Positions 23,791 through 36,289 of a DNA stretch of 64,000 bases are shown piece by piece (position 1 is the stretch's first letter; the number at the start of each line of letters is the position of its first letter). The translations under genes and the position numbers were made by a program. The notes beneath the pieces are model-generated. The model was not told the DNA's origin and searched no databases. It saw nothing but the letters and a program-made list of their open reading frames with translations. The DNA comes from Hyparrhenia diplandra (lineage: Eukaryota; Streptophyta; Magnoliopsida; Poales; Poaceae): contig JADLZK010002804.1 in assembly GCA_015847255.1 (NCBI GenBank), forward strand, positions 1-64,000, in the 5' to 3' direction.

Positions 23791-26500
23791 AGCATTTTAT
23801 CCATACCTTATTGATTCAACTTTTAAAACTCCTGGACCAACTTTGTTCAACATCTTTAGTGTGCATCATTATAGTTGGTTTACTCTGAGTGGCACCAATA
23901 TCAGATGGCAATAATGGTTGTATGTAATCTCTGAAAAAATTTCCAACCTGAAGCCCAAAAATGCAGAATTTGGACCCGTTTCGAGATTTCTAACAGTATT
24001 TTGGGTACTCTATAATTTCATCAAACTACGTAGTTCTCGGAGTTCTGAAGCCCAAACATGTAGAATCTGAATTGTTCTCATCCTCGTATGATAAATTAGG
24101 AAAACAAGAGAAGTGCAGTATGGAGTAGCATTTTCCTGCATTTCATGCAGGAAATAAGGCTTACATCATACTCAAACTACCCCTTGCCTAATTGGGCAGT
24201 ATTTATCCCTCCAAACATCACCCAAAAAATTAATTGAGCAACTTGTTTTTATCTCTAAAAAATTCAATTGACCAGATTTTTTTTTTTTTTGAGAGTTCAT
24301 CTGCTGAGCAGCTTTGTTACAATTTCCATTGAACAATCTCACAGACCAAGGTGTAATTCTGCTCGCCAAACTGCAGAATTAGTATTATGTAGGCTTCACA
24401 CAACATGAAGAGAAGAGGTCTCCCTATGCCTGCTCCTCCAGGAATTGAGAAAAGGGTTCTCTAGTTCTCTCCTTCAGCTATATGTAAAATTCACTGATCT
24501 CATCATCTTAAATAAGTGATTTTCATTTTTCATAGGAACACAGTAGTACATAAATCAGCCATGGAAAAATTTTCTGCAGACTATGCATTGTACTTGTGCA
24601 TGAATGCATGATCTTTTTTTTTAGAAAAAGCATACTGTGTTCTAATGAACAGAGTAGTTGGCATTTTTCCATGGAGGAGATGCCATGGTATCATTGAGAA
24701 TGTCATGTCCTGCTTTGTTACCTATTCCTAGTACTAGACAGCTATTGGGTGATATACTAGTACTGATAACACAACAGCACTGCAGCAGGCAGGGCGACCA
24801 GATCAGGGGCTACCTGTTTCTTATCTAGTCATCTATGAATTTTGTTCTTCGTTTCATGTATCCTGCCCTGTTATTTCCTACGCATTATTTTGTACTGTAT
24901 TCAGCCGTGGCACAATTTGTGACATTATGTTTTGATGATTCGTGCTTTTCTTTGTGTTGGTGAGAAGCTGATTTCTTTCTATGAGCAAAATGTTGGTTAG
25001 ATCCCTAGTCTGTTACTAAGACTTATTACAGATTTACCGTTTACAGGATTTTGACAAATTTGGACCTTGGGAGTGATCATACAACAGATGATACACAAGA
25101 TTTAGAATTAGCTTTACATTTCGAGGTGAGAGTGCTGAAGTTCTTGATTGCATGCAGAGATGGCTTGCAAGAATCAGTCTGCATGATATATGTTCCATTC
25201 TTTGTTACTGAAAATATAGGGAATTCTAAGTATTTTAATCCGTCTTAGCTATGATCTCTCTTTTAGTTCGATATTTCGCAGGATAGTTCAACATTAGCTT
25301 CTGTTATCAGTAGATGATCCTATTGGTAGCTTCTGTTACCAGTGATGCATTGAAACCATAGACACAGAATGTGCAGACGATCTAGACATCGTTTATCTGC
25401 CTATTTTGTCACATGCACCATAGAGTCCACACAATACCCACTGCTTAAGCAACCTTACCTGCAAGGTGCTACGGCATTTGAGTGCAGAACAAGATGAAAA
25501 ATGTGAGGGGTCCATGATACTATATTTTCTGCTGCATCTATATATGAAGTGATGTGGCTCAGATGGAAGACTCATGCTGGGCAGTATGGGAGCTCGGCTG
25601 GGACCTGAAGCATCTTCAAGAGAGCAGCGTCTGAGAAAGCTTCTGTTTCTTTGATTAGTACTAGTTCACAGTTCGGTTTTGGCTCTGTAGTGCCATCTGT
25701 TGTCGGTGGGTTCAGCCTGTTGCTGCCCAGGTTCATCGTTTGGTAGCTTTCTGTTATTCAGGGTCGATATTTGAAACCTTTACCCGGCACTTATTTGCTT
25801 CAGATGTTTAGCCATCTGCTACGCTGTATGTAAGAAGGATGATATGGTCTGTTGACCCCTTTAATAGCCGGGGCTCTGCCCTTAAACGCTGAAAAATTTT
25901 CCTTGGGCAATTGTCTTCACATAATGAACCGGTTTATCCCTGGGTTGGCATCGTGGACCAGCACGACGAGACGTGGCCTCGCCGGCTGCCGCTGCCGGCC
26001 GCGCGAGCGTGGGGCGCATTACTCGGCCTTGGTTACGTGCAGCAGTCGATCCTTGACCCGCGTGGTCCACTGTCAGGCGCGTTCTGGGCTGGCTGTGTAG
26101 CAGCTGTCCTGTCCAGCCAACCCCGCCGCCGCCCGAAATGTGCCTGACAACGAGCAGGCTACAGCTTGCAGAATGCAGATTGCATTTGGTATGCTACAGT
26201 GGGCATACCTTCACTGTGAAGCTAGTACTCATCAGTGAGTACTCATCAGTTACTAGTAGTACGCGTACTTTTTGTAGGCCTGTCGTCTAGCTTGAGGAGG
26301 AGTCCGCGTGCGTTAGCGTGAAACGTCGTATAATCCTGCGGCCCATGGCCCATGGTTCACTGCGAGACTGGACAATATTGGTTGTGTACACGCGTGTTCC
26401 CACATGAGATCAGTCCATGCCTGGTTCCTTCGTTATCCCGCCGCTCACGACACGGTTCCAACTCTTGTTTCCCTGGAAAACAACTAGCACCGCACCCGAT
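23791..26500. other. Intergenic, no gene seen
   Basis: AT-rich at first, with a T run at 24280-24293. No open frame has recognisable similarity. The stretch near 25800-25900 (tttaatagccggggctctgccc) is reminiscent of the tail of a grass LINE but lacks a poly(A) end. GC-rich sequence at 25940-26130 has no convincing gene. Confidence 0.3.
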
Positions 26501-26542
26501 GGGTCGGCGATCGCGTCGCCTGGCACCCCGTGCCCGCGCATC

Positions 26543-26550
26543 ATATAAAA
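26543..26550 (+). promoter_or_regulatory. TATA box of the NHL/LEA2 gene
   Basis: CATATAAAAG lies in an otherwise GC-rich stretch, about 200 bases before the donor of a leader intron. Position and sequence fit a TATA box driving the gene coded at 27229. Confidence 0.55.
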
Positions 26551-26569
26551 GCCGCCCCCAGCCCTTACC

Positions 26570-27228
26570 GCCTCAGCAGCTAGCCCCAGCCCCAACAGCT
26601 ATTTCTATTTCACCAGCTTTACCTCCTCGCACGTCCGATCCGCACGCTTGTTCTCGCGTCAAGGCCGGCGACAGAGGACACCACACCGGACAACCTCGAG
26701 AAGAGGCATCGGCAACGCCGAGCACTAGCAGTCAGCCGGGCAAGGTACACATCTACTTCCCTCTCATATCTCGATTGATTTGCCGGCACACAGTTTTGGA
26801 GCCTCTCACGCCACCAGCTGGGTGGTCGTCAATGGTGTCCTAGCTAGGTGTTTCGCTCCTGATCGAAATGCCGGTTTTGCTGATCCAATGCTGACTATGC
26901 TAGTTTTGATCTGTAGCAGTTGGTTGTTCTTGTGAGTTCGTTGTGACGTGTAAAACTAACTTCCAAAGGCGAAATGGCCGTAGGAGAGTACTGGGACTTG
27001 AAACGCAATTGTTGGAATCGGCACATGGCATTCCAAATTGTCTTTATTACTCTACTAAAAAAACACGGCATGCTTTAATCTTTTTTAAAAAAATGATTCA
27101 CAGTTTCACACCCAGGAAGTATACGTTGGATTCACACCGTTGAGCAATCAATTTGGTCTCATTATAACCCCGTGCGTCGGTGCATTTGCATGCAGATTGA
27201 TTCAGACGAGCACCTCGAGGAGCGGCCG
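26570..27228 (+). other. Leader exon and leader intron of the NHL/LEA2 gene
   Basis: A leader exon ends at 26744 (GGGCAAG|gtacac). The intron 26745-27195 ends ttgcatgcag. A short leader follows, with the first in-frame ATG at 27229 and no upstream ATG between the acceptor and that start. Confidence 0.55.
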
Positions 27229-28101
27229 ATGATGCACGGGAACGGGCACGGGCACGGCCGTGTCCACCCGGCGTCCTCCAGCTCCGACTTCTCCGGCGAG
27301 ATGAACCAGTCCGTGTCCGACCCCTCCTCCAGCCCGCTCTACAGCTTCCACTTCGAGAAGCCCGTCCCGCCGCCGCAGCAGCCGGGCACGTACGTGGTGC
27401 AGGTGCCCAAGGACAAGGTCTTCCGCGTCCCGCCGCCCGAGAACAAGCGCCTCTTCGACCACTACACCCGCCGCGCCAAGCGCCGCCGCGGCCGCTCCTG
27501 CGTCCGCGTCTGCGGGTGCCTGCTCGCGGGGGCAGTCGCGCTCGCCGTCCTCGCCGCGGCGCTCGCCGGCGCCGCGTACCTGGTCCTCAGGCCGAAGCAG
27601 CCCGCGTACGCGGTCCAGGCGCTCGCCGTGTCCGGCCTCGCCGGGCTCAGCAACGCCTCGTCCTCCGCGTTCTCGCCGGGGTTCGACGCCACCGTGCGCG
27701 CCGACAACCCCAACGGCAGGCTCGGCGTGCGCTATGAGGGAGGCCGGAGCCGCGTCTCCGTGTCTTACGACGGCGTGCTCCTGGCCGACGGCGACGGCGC
27801 GTGGCCGCCGTTCTATCAGGGGCCCCGGAACGTGACGGTGTTCGTGGCCAAGGCGAAGGGGTCCGGGATACGGTTCTCGCAGCGCGTGCGGGGGCAGATG
27901 GCCGCGGCGGAGCGGCTCCGGTCGGTGCCGTTCGACGTGGACGTCGAGGTGCCCGTGCGCCTCCAGCTCGGCAAGGTCAGGACGTGGGCCGTGCCGGTGC
28001 GGGCGCACTGCACCGTGGCGGTCGACAGGCTCGCCGCCGACGCCAAGGTGGTGTCCACGTCGTGCGACGTCAAGGTGCACCTCCTGTCCTGGAGGAACTG
28101 A
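27229..28101 (+). CDS. NDR1/HIN1-like (NHL) LEA2-domain membrane protein
   Basis: A 290-residue protein with a cytosolic N-terminus rich in His/Gly, Ser and Pro. The conserved segment GTYVVQVPKDKVFRVPPPEN comes next, then a basic RRAKRRRGRS stretch directly before one transmembrane helix (about residues 95-120, Ala/Leu-rich). The extracytoplasmic LEA2 domain carries a FDATVRADNPNG block, the family's NPN motif. Late residues CTVAVDRL and STSCDVKVHL end the domain. NHL proteins of this layout sit in the plasma membrane and are linked to pathogen and abiotic stress responses. The frame is intact. I chose the ATG at 27229, the first after the splice acceptor; an ATG two codons before the acceptor junction (27190) is intronic. 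Confidence 0.85.
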   Translation: MMHGNGHGHGRVHPASSSSDFSGEMNQSVSDPSSSPLYSFHFEKPVPPPQQPGTYVVQVPKDKVFRVPPPENKRLFDHYTRRAKRRRGRSCVRVCGCLLAGAVALAVLAAALAGAAYLVLRPKQPAYAVQALAVSGLAGLSNASSSAFSPGFDATVRADNPNGRLGVRYEGGRSRVSVSYDGVLLADGDGAWPPFYQGPRNVTVFVAKAKGSGIRFSQRVRGQMAAAERLRSVPFDVDVEVPVRLQLGKVRTWAVPVRAHCTVAVDRLAADAKVVSTSCDVKVHLLSWRN

Positions 28102-28261
28102 CGATTCTTGTTTGGTTTAGGATATGTTTTCCGCCATTTGTAAGTTGGTTTGATCGAGCAGTATGGATCATATCATCGTAATGCAAAATCATGGATGCTG
28201 TGAATTTTTTTGATGAAAATGGATGCTGTGAAATTGGCTTGCGACTTATGATGTAGTTGAG

Positions 28262-28379
28262 TTGCCCACCTGTGTTCTTTTGCTCAAGCATTGCACCTGA
28301 ACAACGCTATTGGAAACTGATTGCCCACCTGTGTTCTTTTGCTCAAGCATTGCACCTGAACAACGCTATTGGAAACTGA
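28262..28379 (+). repeat. Perfect 59-bp tandem duplication in the NHL 3' flank
   Basis: The 59-base unit starting TTGCCCACCTGTG and ending GGAAACTGA occurs twice in a row without a mismatch (28262-28320, 28321-28379). Confidence 0.95.
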
Positions 28380-31300
28380 ATTCAGGTCTTGGCGACATGA
28401 TTTCCAGTTGTAACTTCAATTCCAAACAACGCCTGTCGTGTTGGTGACATGATCACCTGAATACTGGGTAAACTGTACGGGTGAATTGACTGTAATGTTT
28501 TGTCCAAGTACAACTCAAATTTGCACCATGACCCAAAAGTTTTCCACTTACAATCACTTATTCCTCAAAACACTTACCATCGCTTGTAATTCTCCTTAGT
28601 GTTTTTATAGTAGTAATAAAACAGTATCATTAGTCATATCACATGGGAATCTCACTACTAAGACTGTTTTATACTAAATGTGCACCATGACCTGTTGCAT
28701 TTCTGCTCTACACTGTACTACTAAGACTGTTTGTTTGTCAAATCATTCTCGTGAATCGTTATATCCGAGCAGCTAACGATAGCCTGGCTTATTTTTCTTA
28801 GGGAAAATATCGTCCAAGTCTACACCAGAGAAATTGTCGTGACCTTTGCTATTATTTTCTTTGCTGCTTTCGCACTTGAATACTGAGATCTGCATAACCG
28901 CTTCGAGTTCTCAATTTCTTTCTGAACACGTTGGTGCGCCTCCACGAACCTCAACTGATAACTCAGTCGAAAACGACAATGCTGTTGTTATCTCTGGCCT
29001 CCGCGTCGCTGCGTGCGTGAGCCTTAAACAAGGTTTCATGCGTACAATAATACAACGCGATGACCCAGCTTCAACAGTACTGTATATTGCGCCACGGAGA
29101 AGCTTTCAAAAAGAGAGAGAGAGACGTGCGTGCAACATGAACACGTAGATCAGATCCAAACAGAACGACGATACAGCAGCCGCTTGCCAAGCAGCACGCA
29201 TACAGCCAGAAAAAATTTCGATTTCAGATAATCTCGATGAGATTTAGCGCGGGAAAGCACAAGTGCCTCTGATTCTTCGATTAATATAAAGCCAGTGGTC
29301 CCGTACATAGACCAATATAATATACAATGTGCTTTGGTCAGCTTGGCTACGCTAAACACGTACCCAGACTGATGCAGATGCGGCACATGATTGGCATTTA
29401 TGTTGAAGCAAACGCAAAGACAAGTTAAGAGACGAAGATGAATTCGGATAAGCACCCGTAACCGTACAAGGTTGGTAGCGCGTCGCGCGTCGCAGTGTCA
29501 GCTTGTGATCATCTCATATCGTAGCGTGCGGCGAGGGAGCGATAAACCCAGGTCGCTGTAAGCGGACGAGACGACGCCATCGGCCATCCTGATCCGCCTC
29601 CGGCTGCTCCTGCGCCTGGCCTCGCATGACAAAAGGCCCCGGGCACAATCCCTGTGGCCCATGTAGCCGGGTTAGAAATGGACCCGCCACCACGGCCCGT
29701 GCGTCGCGGCGGCATGTGCAGTGCAGGCGCGGCGAGGCGAGCGAGCGAGATGCGTGGCTGCTTGCAGGCTGCAGCTGGCTGCTGCGCGCACGGAGCGGAC
29801 ATGCTCGTGGTGCCGCGTGCGTCAGCGCCTGGGTCGTTTTCGGCAATGCCGGCTGCCGGGCCGCCATGCCAGGCGGCGGGGTGGATCCTGGCGTGTTCGC
29901 TCGGCCTGGGCGGAGCACAAAGGGGAAGGGAAGGGAGGGACGAAGAGATAACGTCCACACCGGTCGGATGCGCTGATTGATTGAGCCAAAAATGATTGCA
30001 CACACAGATTGATTGATGATTCTGATCCGTGCTAGTGCTACAGCGAGCTCGTACGTTGATTGAATGGGAGTAGTACTCGCTTGTACTGATCCGAACGAGT
30101 TTGATTGCATGCTGATACTGACATTCTTGTACGTAGTAGCTTGCGGTTCCGTTCCGCGGCAGGACAAGAACCCATCATCGTCGGCTCATCAGCGGCCGGG
30201 ATCGATCAAAATCGGGCGTTTTTCGCGTCCCCTTCCTTCCCGGCGGCGACTCCTGCTGGCTGCTGCAGCGGCGCAGCCTGCCTTGGGCGGAAAAAACGTC
30301 GTGCACAGGGCACCAGCACACCACTCGATGGTTCTTTTGTCTCTTGCTTGTCGCGTCGCCTTGTAGCGCGGCGCGACAAGGTGGGGGTGGGTGGTTCACT
30401 TGCTCCAGCCGTTTTTCCCCGTGGTTACTCGTGACGACTTCTGCTGCCGACGTCGACTCCACTAGATGCATGTACAATATGCCGATGTGAGCAAATCAGA
30501 GTACGGCCGGAGACCGAGAGGAGCATCCATATCAGCAGTCGTCACGCACGGGAAAAACAGCAACCTACCATGGAATTCCAGGGAGAGAGTTCGATCGTTC
30601 TCTGTCGATTAGTATCTCGTTGTGGCCATTCCTGGCGGTTTGACTGGACTGGGGTTATTATTTCTCAAATTTTGTCCAGGTCCGTGCAGTGTAATGGGCG
30701 ATAGTGTTTCTTTTTTCCCTCGGCCATTCCCGTCTCGTTTGGCTGCAAGTACTAATTTTTAAGGTCTCCAAAGTAAGAGCCGACTAGTAAACAAAGGTTG
30801 CTCGCCGTGCCGGCTTCGTTCTGCCGGCTTCGATCTACTGCTACTCTACAAGATCAAAGCATGGCGCTACGACAAGGATATTCCTTCAAATTAAATCCTA
30901 AGGATGGCAATATGGTAAAGGATTTTGTGTATGTATTCTATAGCAGAGAGATACTTATATGCGTTGTCAGGTACAGTACTACTACAACCTACTATGGATT
31001 TATTTTAACACGTCCGTATCAGCCAGTATCTCGGTGTTCCGGCCATTCCTGACGCTTTGACTCGTGCTTATTTGCTGTGATTTACTCCAGGTCTCATCCG
31101 TGGTGATGGGAGGTAGGGTTCTTTAATTAATTCACAGTCATTCGCTGCTAATCCAGTATTGCTGTCTCGATTATTGGTGTTCCTGTTCTCTTGGCACCTC
31201 AGGCGTTATTTAAATGCGCAATCCCCAAATGGTCTATAAGCTAATCAGCACCTTGACGTGATATGTTCCTCTCAGTTACTAGCTATTCCATCTGTTTTAT

Positions 31301-32500
31301 AAAGATTGCTCATGATATGTTCCTTTCAGTTACTGGCTATTCCATCTGTTTTGTGAAGATTGCTCATGATATGTTCCTTTCAGTTACTAGCTATTCCATC
31401 TGTTTTATATATAAAGATTGCTCATGGTATGTTCCTTTCAGTTACTGGCTATTCCATCTAACTTTATCTTCACCTGGCTATTGCCTACTTTATTTAATGC
31501 CCACTTTTAAATTCCTATGGGTCCGCGTTTAACACACAAATTAACATACAAATAGTCAATTTAAGACAATATTTTTTATTTTCAAATTATGAGACATTTT
31601 TGAGTTTTCTAGATACATAACTTTTGCTACGCGGCAAGACAATGTATCTTTTAAAATTTAAAAGGTCTAATAATTTGGAATGGAAATGATTGATTCTAGA
31701 TAAAATCAAAATAGCAATTTTATAGTATACATAAAGTTTTTTTGTTTGTAAATTTAACAACGGGATAAACAGTTTGGCCCATTTTGTTTACTCCATTTAA
31801 AATAACAATATGTATCATTTAACTTTGTCATTTGCCCTAAGTTATCTATGCGTAGGCGAATACGGAGTACATCCTTTAACAATTAGAGTCTTTTAAAACT
31901 GCTTCATCAATTATGCTCCATAAATTATAATGTGGACTAGCTAAAAAAAACTTGGAACTTCAACACTTCTTTAGATGCTCTCTTAATTTCACTTTTTCGC
32001 CTAAAGTAGTTGCCTGCAAAACATGAAGGGAAGCGATCTCAAATATATATCTTTTTTTTTTTTTAGGAACTCAGATATATATCCTTATGTACACCTTTCC
32101 CAATGAAACTGCGCTTCTTCTTTTGATAGAAAACTCAAACAGTGGCCATGTCTAGTTCAGATTTTGGAGTGCCAAAATACACCGTAACACATTATAGCAA
32201 TTTCGTTTTGTGTATGGTAATTATTGTATTGACTAATTAGATTCAAAACGTTCGCCTCAACCAAATTTTACAATTAGTTTTTGATTTTAGCTATATTTAG
32301 TACTTTTGATGTGACAAGTGATCATTTTTTTGCATTTTGCATTTTGGAGGTTTGTGTTTTTCTTTTTCTGAACAAAGTGGTTGCCTACCATCTGTTGTCC
32401 GGACCGTCACGAAATAAACCACGATCTTTTGTCATTTGTCACTGTCAAAACAGGGCTCCAGAAGGTAGTAGAAAAGTAAAATAAACGGACGTATCAAAAT
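28380..32500. other. Intergenic, no gene seen
   Basis: It alternates AT-rich DNA with a GC-rich block at 29480-30480 that has overlapping frames on both strands but no recognisable protein. Near 31610-31690 a stretch (ctagatacataacttttgct...ggtctaataatttggaatgg) resembles the arms of the Stowaway element at 12269 without forming a full copy. A T run lies at 32051-32063. Confidence 0.3.
31261..31460 (+). repeat. Minisatellite, about 3.5 copies of a ~60-bp unit
   Basis: The unit (TATGTTCC..TTTCAGTTACT, GGCTATTCCATCTG, AAGATTGCTCATG) is repeated with small changes at about 31261, 31317, 31375 and 31430. The last copy is partial. Confidence 0.85.
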
Positions 32501-32739
32501 TTGTTTAGGCCCGCTGCCATGGCATCTGCATCTGGCCATCCATCCGCCTGCCGATCGCGTCCGTCGCGTGACCGGACCGGACCTCGTCATCGTTATCCCC
32601 GTAACGCCGTCGGGGCCGCCACGCCGTCGCGGAGCGCGAGCGCCAACGAATCCCCTCGCTCGCCCTGGCGGTGGCGGGGCCCGCGCTTTGCCTCCCCCGA
32701 GAATCCTACCACTCTACTACTCCTACTCCTACTACTGGT

Positions 32740-33652
32740 ATTAAACGCCGCGTCGAGCCGAGCGGCCGGCGCGTTTCTCCTCGCTCGCGCTAAACTAAAG
32801 GAAACCGTCCGTTCCCCCGAAGCCCAGAGCCAAAAATCCCCCTTCCTCCTGCAGCAGCAGCCCTCCTCCCCTTCCTCCTCGCGAATTCGCCACCCGGCCT
32901 TAACAAATCGGGCTGCTGGGTCTCGAAGCTGAGCTGTGCTCCAGCCGGCGAGCTATTCGTTGGTTTTCCAGCCTGAAGGCGCCGAATTTTCGGCCGTTGC
33001 TGGAGTGGAGTTGGGCGAGGAGGCTGTGGTGGCCGGCTCGGCGGGTCTGGATCCGGCTGGGTTCCGGCGACAGATCGGGTTCTTGGAGTAGGGCATTACT
33101 TCGGACTCTTGAGGTGTCCGTAGCGGCACTGCGTGGTGACCCTTTTTTGAGGTAAATCCTTGTCTTATTGTATACTCTCCAGTTTTATCTACTTATCTGT
33201 CTGCAGATAGAGTCATAGTCAATTCTCTTCTCAGTTTTAATGGCTTGCCATCGTCTTCATTTTATTACAAGTAGCTATACTGCCTGGCGATTTTAGAAGT
33301 AATAATACTGCCTGGCGATTTTAGTGATATTTTTTCATCTTCTATCTGATATGTATAAATATGTGATACTGCTTGCTTAGGCTTATAGTTTGGTTCAGTT
33401 CGTTTCCTACATCAAAATCAAACTTCTGTGATGCATGTTGTTCTGTACAACTAGTAGCTTGCTTTCTCCGTCGACCGTCGAATGCGTTGTTTACTATAGT
33501 TCGTTGCCTCTTTTGTTTCAGGAAACCAATTGAGTTCGAAGACCTGAAGATTTATTAGCTGGCCCACACCATTCTCTTCTCGACAATAAAAGATTCAGCT
33601 GTTTCTTAGAATTTTCTGAAGAAGCAGATAGAGACGACTTTTGGACCGGGCA
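32740..33652 (+). other. Leader exon and leader intron of the F-box gene
   Basis: A GC-rich leader ends at 33151 (TTTGAG|gtaaat). An intron runs 33152-33521 and ends ttgtttcag. The start codon lies 131 bases into the next exon. Confidence 0.5.
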
Positions 33653-34721
33653 ATGCATACCAAGGCTCGCATCCACGCGGACCCGGTCCTGGACTTTGAC
33701 CAGTTCGACTGCTTGCCCGATTCTCTTGTGCTGCTGATCCTGAACAAGCTCGAGGACGTGCGTTCACTTGGCAGGTGCTCAGCTGTGTCCAAGCGATTCA
33801 GTGGCCTGGTTCCCCTTGTCCACGATGTGTGTGTCAAGATTGACCACGTTGTGACTGTGGACGGCGACTCTGATGACGCTCTGAACCTGTCGTCGCCAAA
33901 GCCCCACAGCATCATCTCACATTTGTTCAAGCTGATGCTGTTCGCGATCGCCAAGCCCTTCCATGACATGCGGAGTCCCAATAGCGCAGGGCGGCCGCTG
34001 TTCCCTCAGCTGTCCCAGCAGTCGCCTGCACAGGTGCTCAAGAACTTCTCCCATGTTCGCAATCTTCAGGTGGAGCTCCCCTCTGGAGATGTTGCCGTTG
34101 AGGAGGGGTTCTACTCAAGTGGCGGGCTGAATATGGCAGTACGCTTCAGAATTGTGTCATCCTGGGTGGAACCTTGGTGGATCGCAAGGCTGCTGCTGGC
34201 AGCGGGCATGAGCCATCGCCGTTGGATGACAATGGAAGCATGCCAGAATCTTTCTATACCAATGGTGGGCTGAAACTCCGTGTCGTGTGGACTATCAGCT
34301 GTTTGATTGCTGCATCGACGAGGCATTATCTTCTCCGATCAATCATCAATGACCATCCAACACTGAGGAGCCTAGTCTTGGCAGATGCTGAGGGGCAGGG
34401 TGCACTCTCCATGGGGAAGAGCAGCTGAAGGATTTCAGGGAAAACCAGTTGTCAGCCTCGCCATGTTCTAACAGGACACAGGTACCAGCATGCAACATGA
34501 AGCTCAAGTACGCCCAGTATCTCGAATTGCCTGGTGGCTTGGCGTTGCAAGGTGCAACCTTGCTTGTCATCAAGCCTGCCAGTGATGGTAGCAGCAGTGG
34601 CCATGGCAATCGGAAGGAAATTGAAGCCTTTGTTTCAGGCGCGTTCGATGGACCCTTGAGGTTTGCTGCGAAGGCGCTGATGAAGAGGCGCACCTATCTC
34701 CTGGAGATGAATGGGTTCTAG
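33653..34721 (+). CDS. F-box protein, AUF1/At5g46170-like (two frame breaks)
   Basis: The start is ATG 33653 (MHTKARIHADPVLDFDQFDC). The F-box follows at about residues 18-60 (CLPDSLVLLILNKLEDV, LGRCSAVSKRFSGLVPLVHD), then VLKNFSHVRNLQVELPSGD. Family blocks continue in other frames: LKWRAEYGSTLQNCVILGG, GGLKLRVVWTISCLIAASTR, LRSLVLADAEGQG, LELPGGLALQGATLLVI and the C-terminus FAAKALMKRRTYLLEMNGF, with stop at 34719-34721. F-box proteins are SCF ubiquitin-ligase adaptors; AUF1 is auxin-induced. Two single-base losses interrupt the frame, one G in the run at 34105-34108 and one A at 34417-34418. Adding one base at each run would rejoin a normal-length protein, so error is likelier than decay. 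Confidence 0.82.
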
Positions 34722-35072
34722 AGACCTTGAATTGCCATATTATATCTTGCTTTTTTGGTGCTTTCTATGAACAGGGGCATCTGTCTCCTGTCTGATCTTT
34801 GTACAGTATAACCATCATAGTGGATGATATGATATCAGATTAAAAATTGAGATGTCTGGATGTGCACGGTGGCAGCACACCGTTTGTGCCTGCTGAAAAC
34901 ACTTGTAGCATGAAGTATGTGTGTTTTCCGTTGCTCAATGAAAGGCGTCCAAGGAGGATACATTTCCCAGGAAGTGCTGCAATGAAGGCAGCCCGCAGCC
35001 TAGTAATGTCTGTTGGTCATCCCTAATAAGGAAGCTGCTATATCCTTCGCATGCCTGAACATACCCCAGTTC

Positions 35073-35104
35073 AAATCAGATGTTATCCTGATAACATCTG
35101 ATTT
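35073..35104. repeat. Perfect 15-bp palindrome
   Basis: AAATCAGATGTTATC, then a 2-base CT spacer, then its exact reverse complement. The CT microsatellite and poly(T) start 13 bases further on. Confidence 0.9.
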
Positions 35105-35465
35105 AGGAAGCTGTGTACTCTCTCTCTCTCTCTCTCTCTCTCTGTAGCATTTTTTTTTTTTTTTTTTGAGAATTTCTCTCTGAAACATGTGTATACTGTC
35201 GGGGTTTTTTTTTTAGAAGAATGTGTACTCTCTCGTGGTCTCGTTCTTAATGTCCCTGCAACATAAGCCCATCCCATGCACCATTCAAGGCCCACTCTTC
35301 AGCCCACGATGATTTTTATTTTTTATCTTTTTAATAATTGTCAAAAAAACCCTAGTTGTACATTTTCTTTTTTAGAACAACTAACCTTTTCGCCGAGACA
35401 TAGTGTCATGCCAGCGTGTTTCGCGTGGCCAAAAAAATTTCTAAAAACCAATCTAGCTGGAATTA

Positions 35466-35659
35466 GGTCATGTTTGGTTTAGGGACTTTTTTAGTCTTTG
35501 GGACTAAAAAAGTCTCTTTTAGTCCTTACTAAACCAAATGTAAATGACTTTTTTTTTTTAGACTTTTCCACTATTAGTCTCTAGAAGACTCTCTTGGAGG
35601 GACTTTTTTATTAGTCCCTAGGACTAAAAACAGTTTAGCCCTAGCAACCAAACATGACC
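35466..35659. mobile_element. Tourist-type MITE (PIF/Harbinger)
   Basis: The 194-bp element has inverted ends GGTCATGTTTGGTT and AACCAAACATGACC, and is flanked by TTA on both sides (35463-35465, 35660-35662). The end sequence and 3-bp TTA duplication are those of grass Tourist elements. It has no coding capacity. Confidence 0.85.
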
Positions 35660-36289
35660 TTAGAGTTAGAATTTCTTTTAAAAAGGATAAAAAAACAATA
35701 TTGTCCATGATTGAATCGTTCTTCTCCTAACTTATAAATATTTGATAAATTACAAATATTTGATAAATTACAAATATTTGATAACCATACGGCTCAATCA
35801 ATCTCTCGGATCTGTCGGTCTAGTCCTTCGGAGGTGTTTATATAGGTAGGGTTTTTACGACGTGTAACGCCTAAGTTGTACTGTGTTTTTTTTTTTAAAA
35901 AAAAAAAAACTGATAGGCCTTGGCCCGTATGGTACCCTGTAGTCAAGCTCACGTTAGAGGTAGACTTTCCTTACTACACTACACGGTCCTTTGTTTGGGC
36001 ATTGTAGCTGGAGCAATATTTTTTTTTCATAATTTTTTTAATCTTTATGAGCACTATGTCTTATTTCCTCTTTCCTAAAATATATATAGTCATAATACAA
36101 ATTTTACGACAAATTAGTAAGAGAGAATATAAAAGACACATTTACCCTCTTTTTATTTTCTAATTAGATGTTGTCATTGTCGTGATTAATGTTGATTGGT
36201 TGATATAGGGAGAATATTTAATGTAAAATTGGTTTTTGTCCTCTTAAATGCATTATACTTGAGGACAATATTTGAATGCTAGAATGAAC

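Larger units (their letters stand above)
34722..36289. other. F-box 3' UTR and intergenic DNA
   Basis: The F-box 3' UTR probably extends to about 34870. A CT microsatellite (35117-35143) is followed by a T run. Three copies of an 18-bp AT-rich unit (aaatatttgataaattac) lie near 35736-35785. No gene is seen. Confidence 0.4.

Noticed and set aside
27202..28080. 292-codon minus-strand frame
   Set aside because: Exact shadow of the NHL gene in very GC-rich DNA; the sense frame has the family motifs.
29509..30167. Overlapping 164- and 217-codon minus frames with + frames opposite
   Set aside because: Open in many frames because of high GC; no conserved motif in any.
31261..31460. Repeat array considered as CRISPR
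   Set aside because: The copies are contiguous with no unique spacers and lie in a plant nuclear context.
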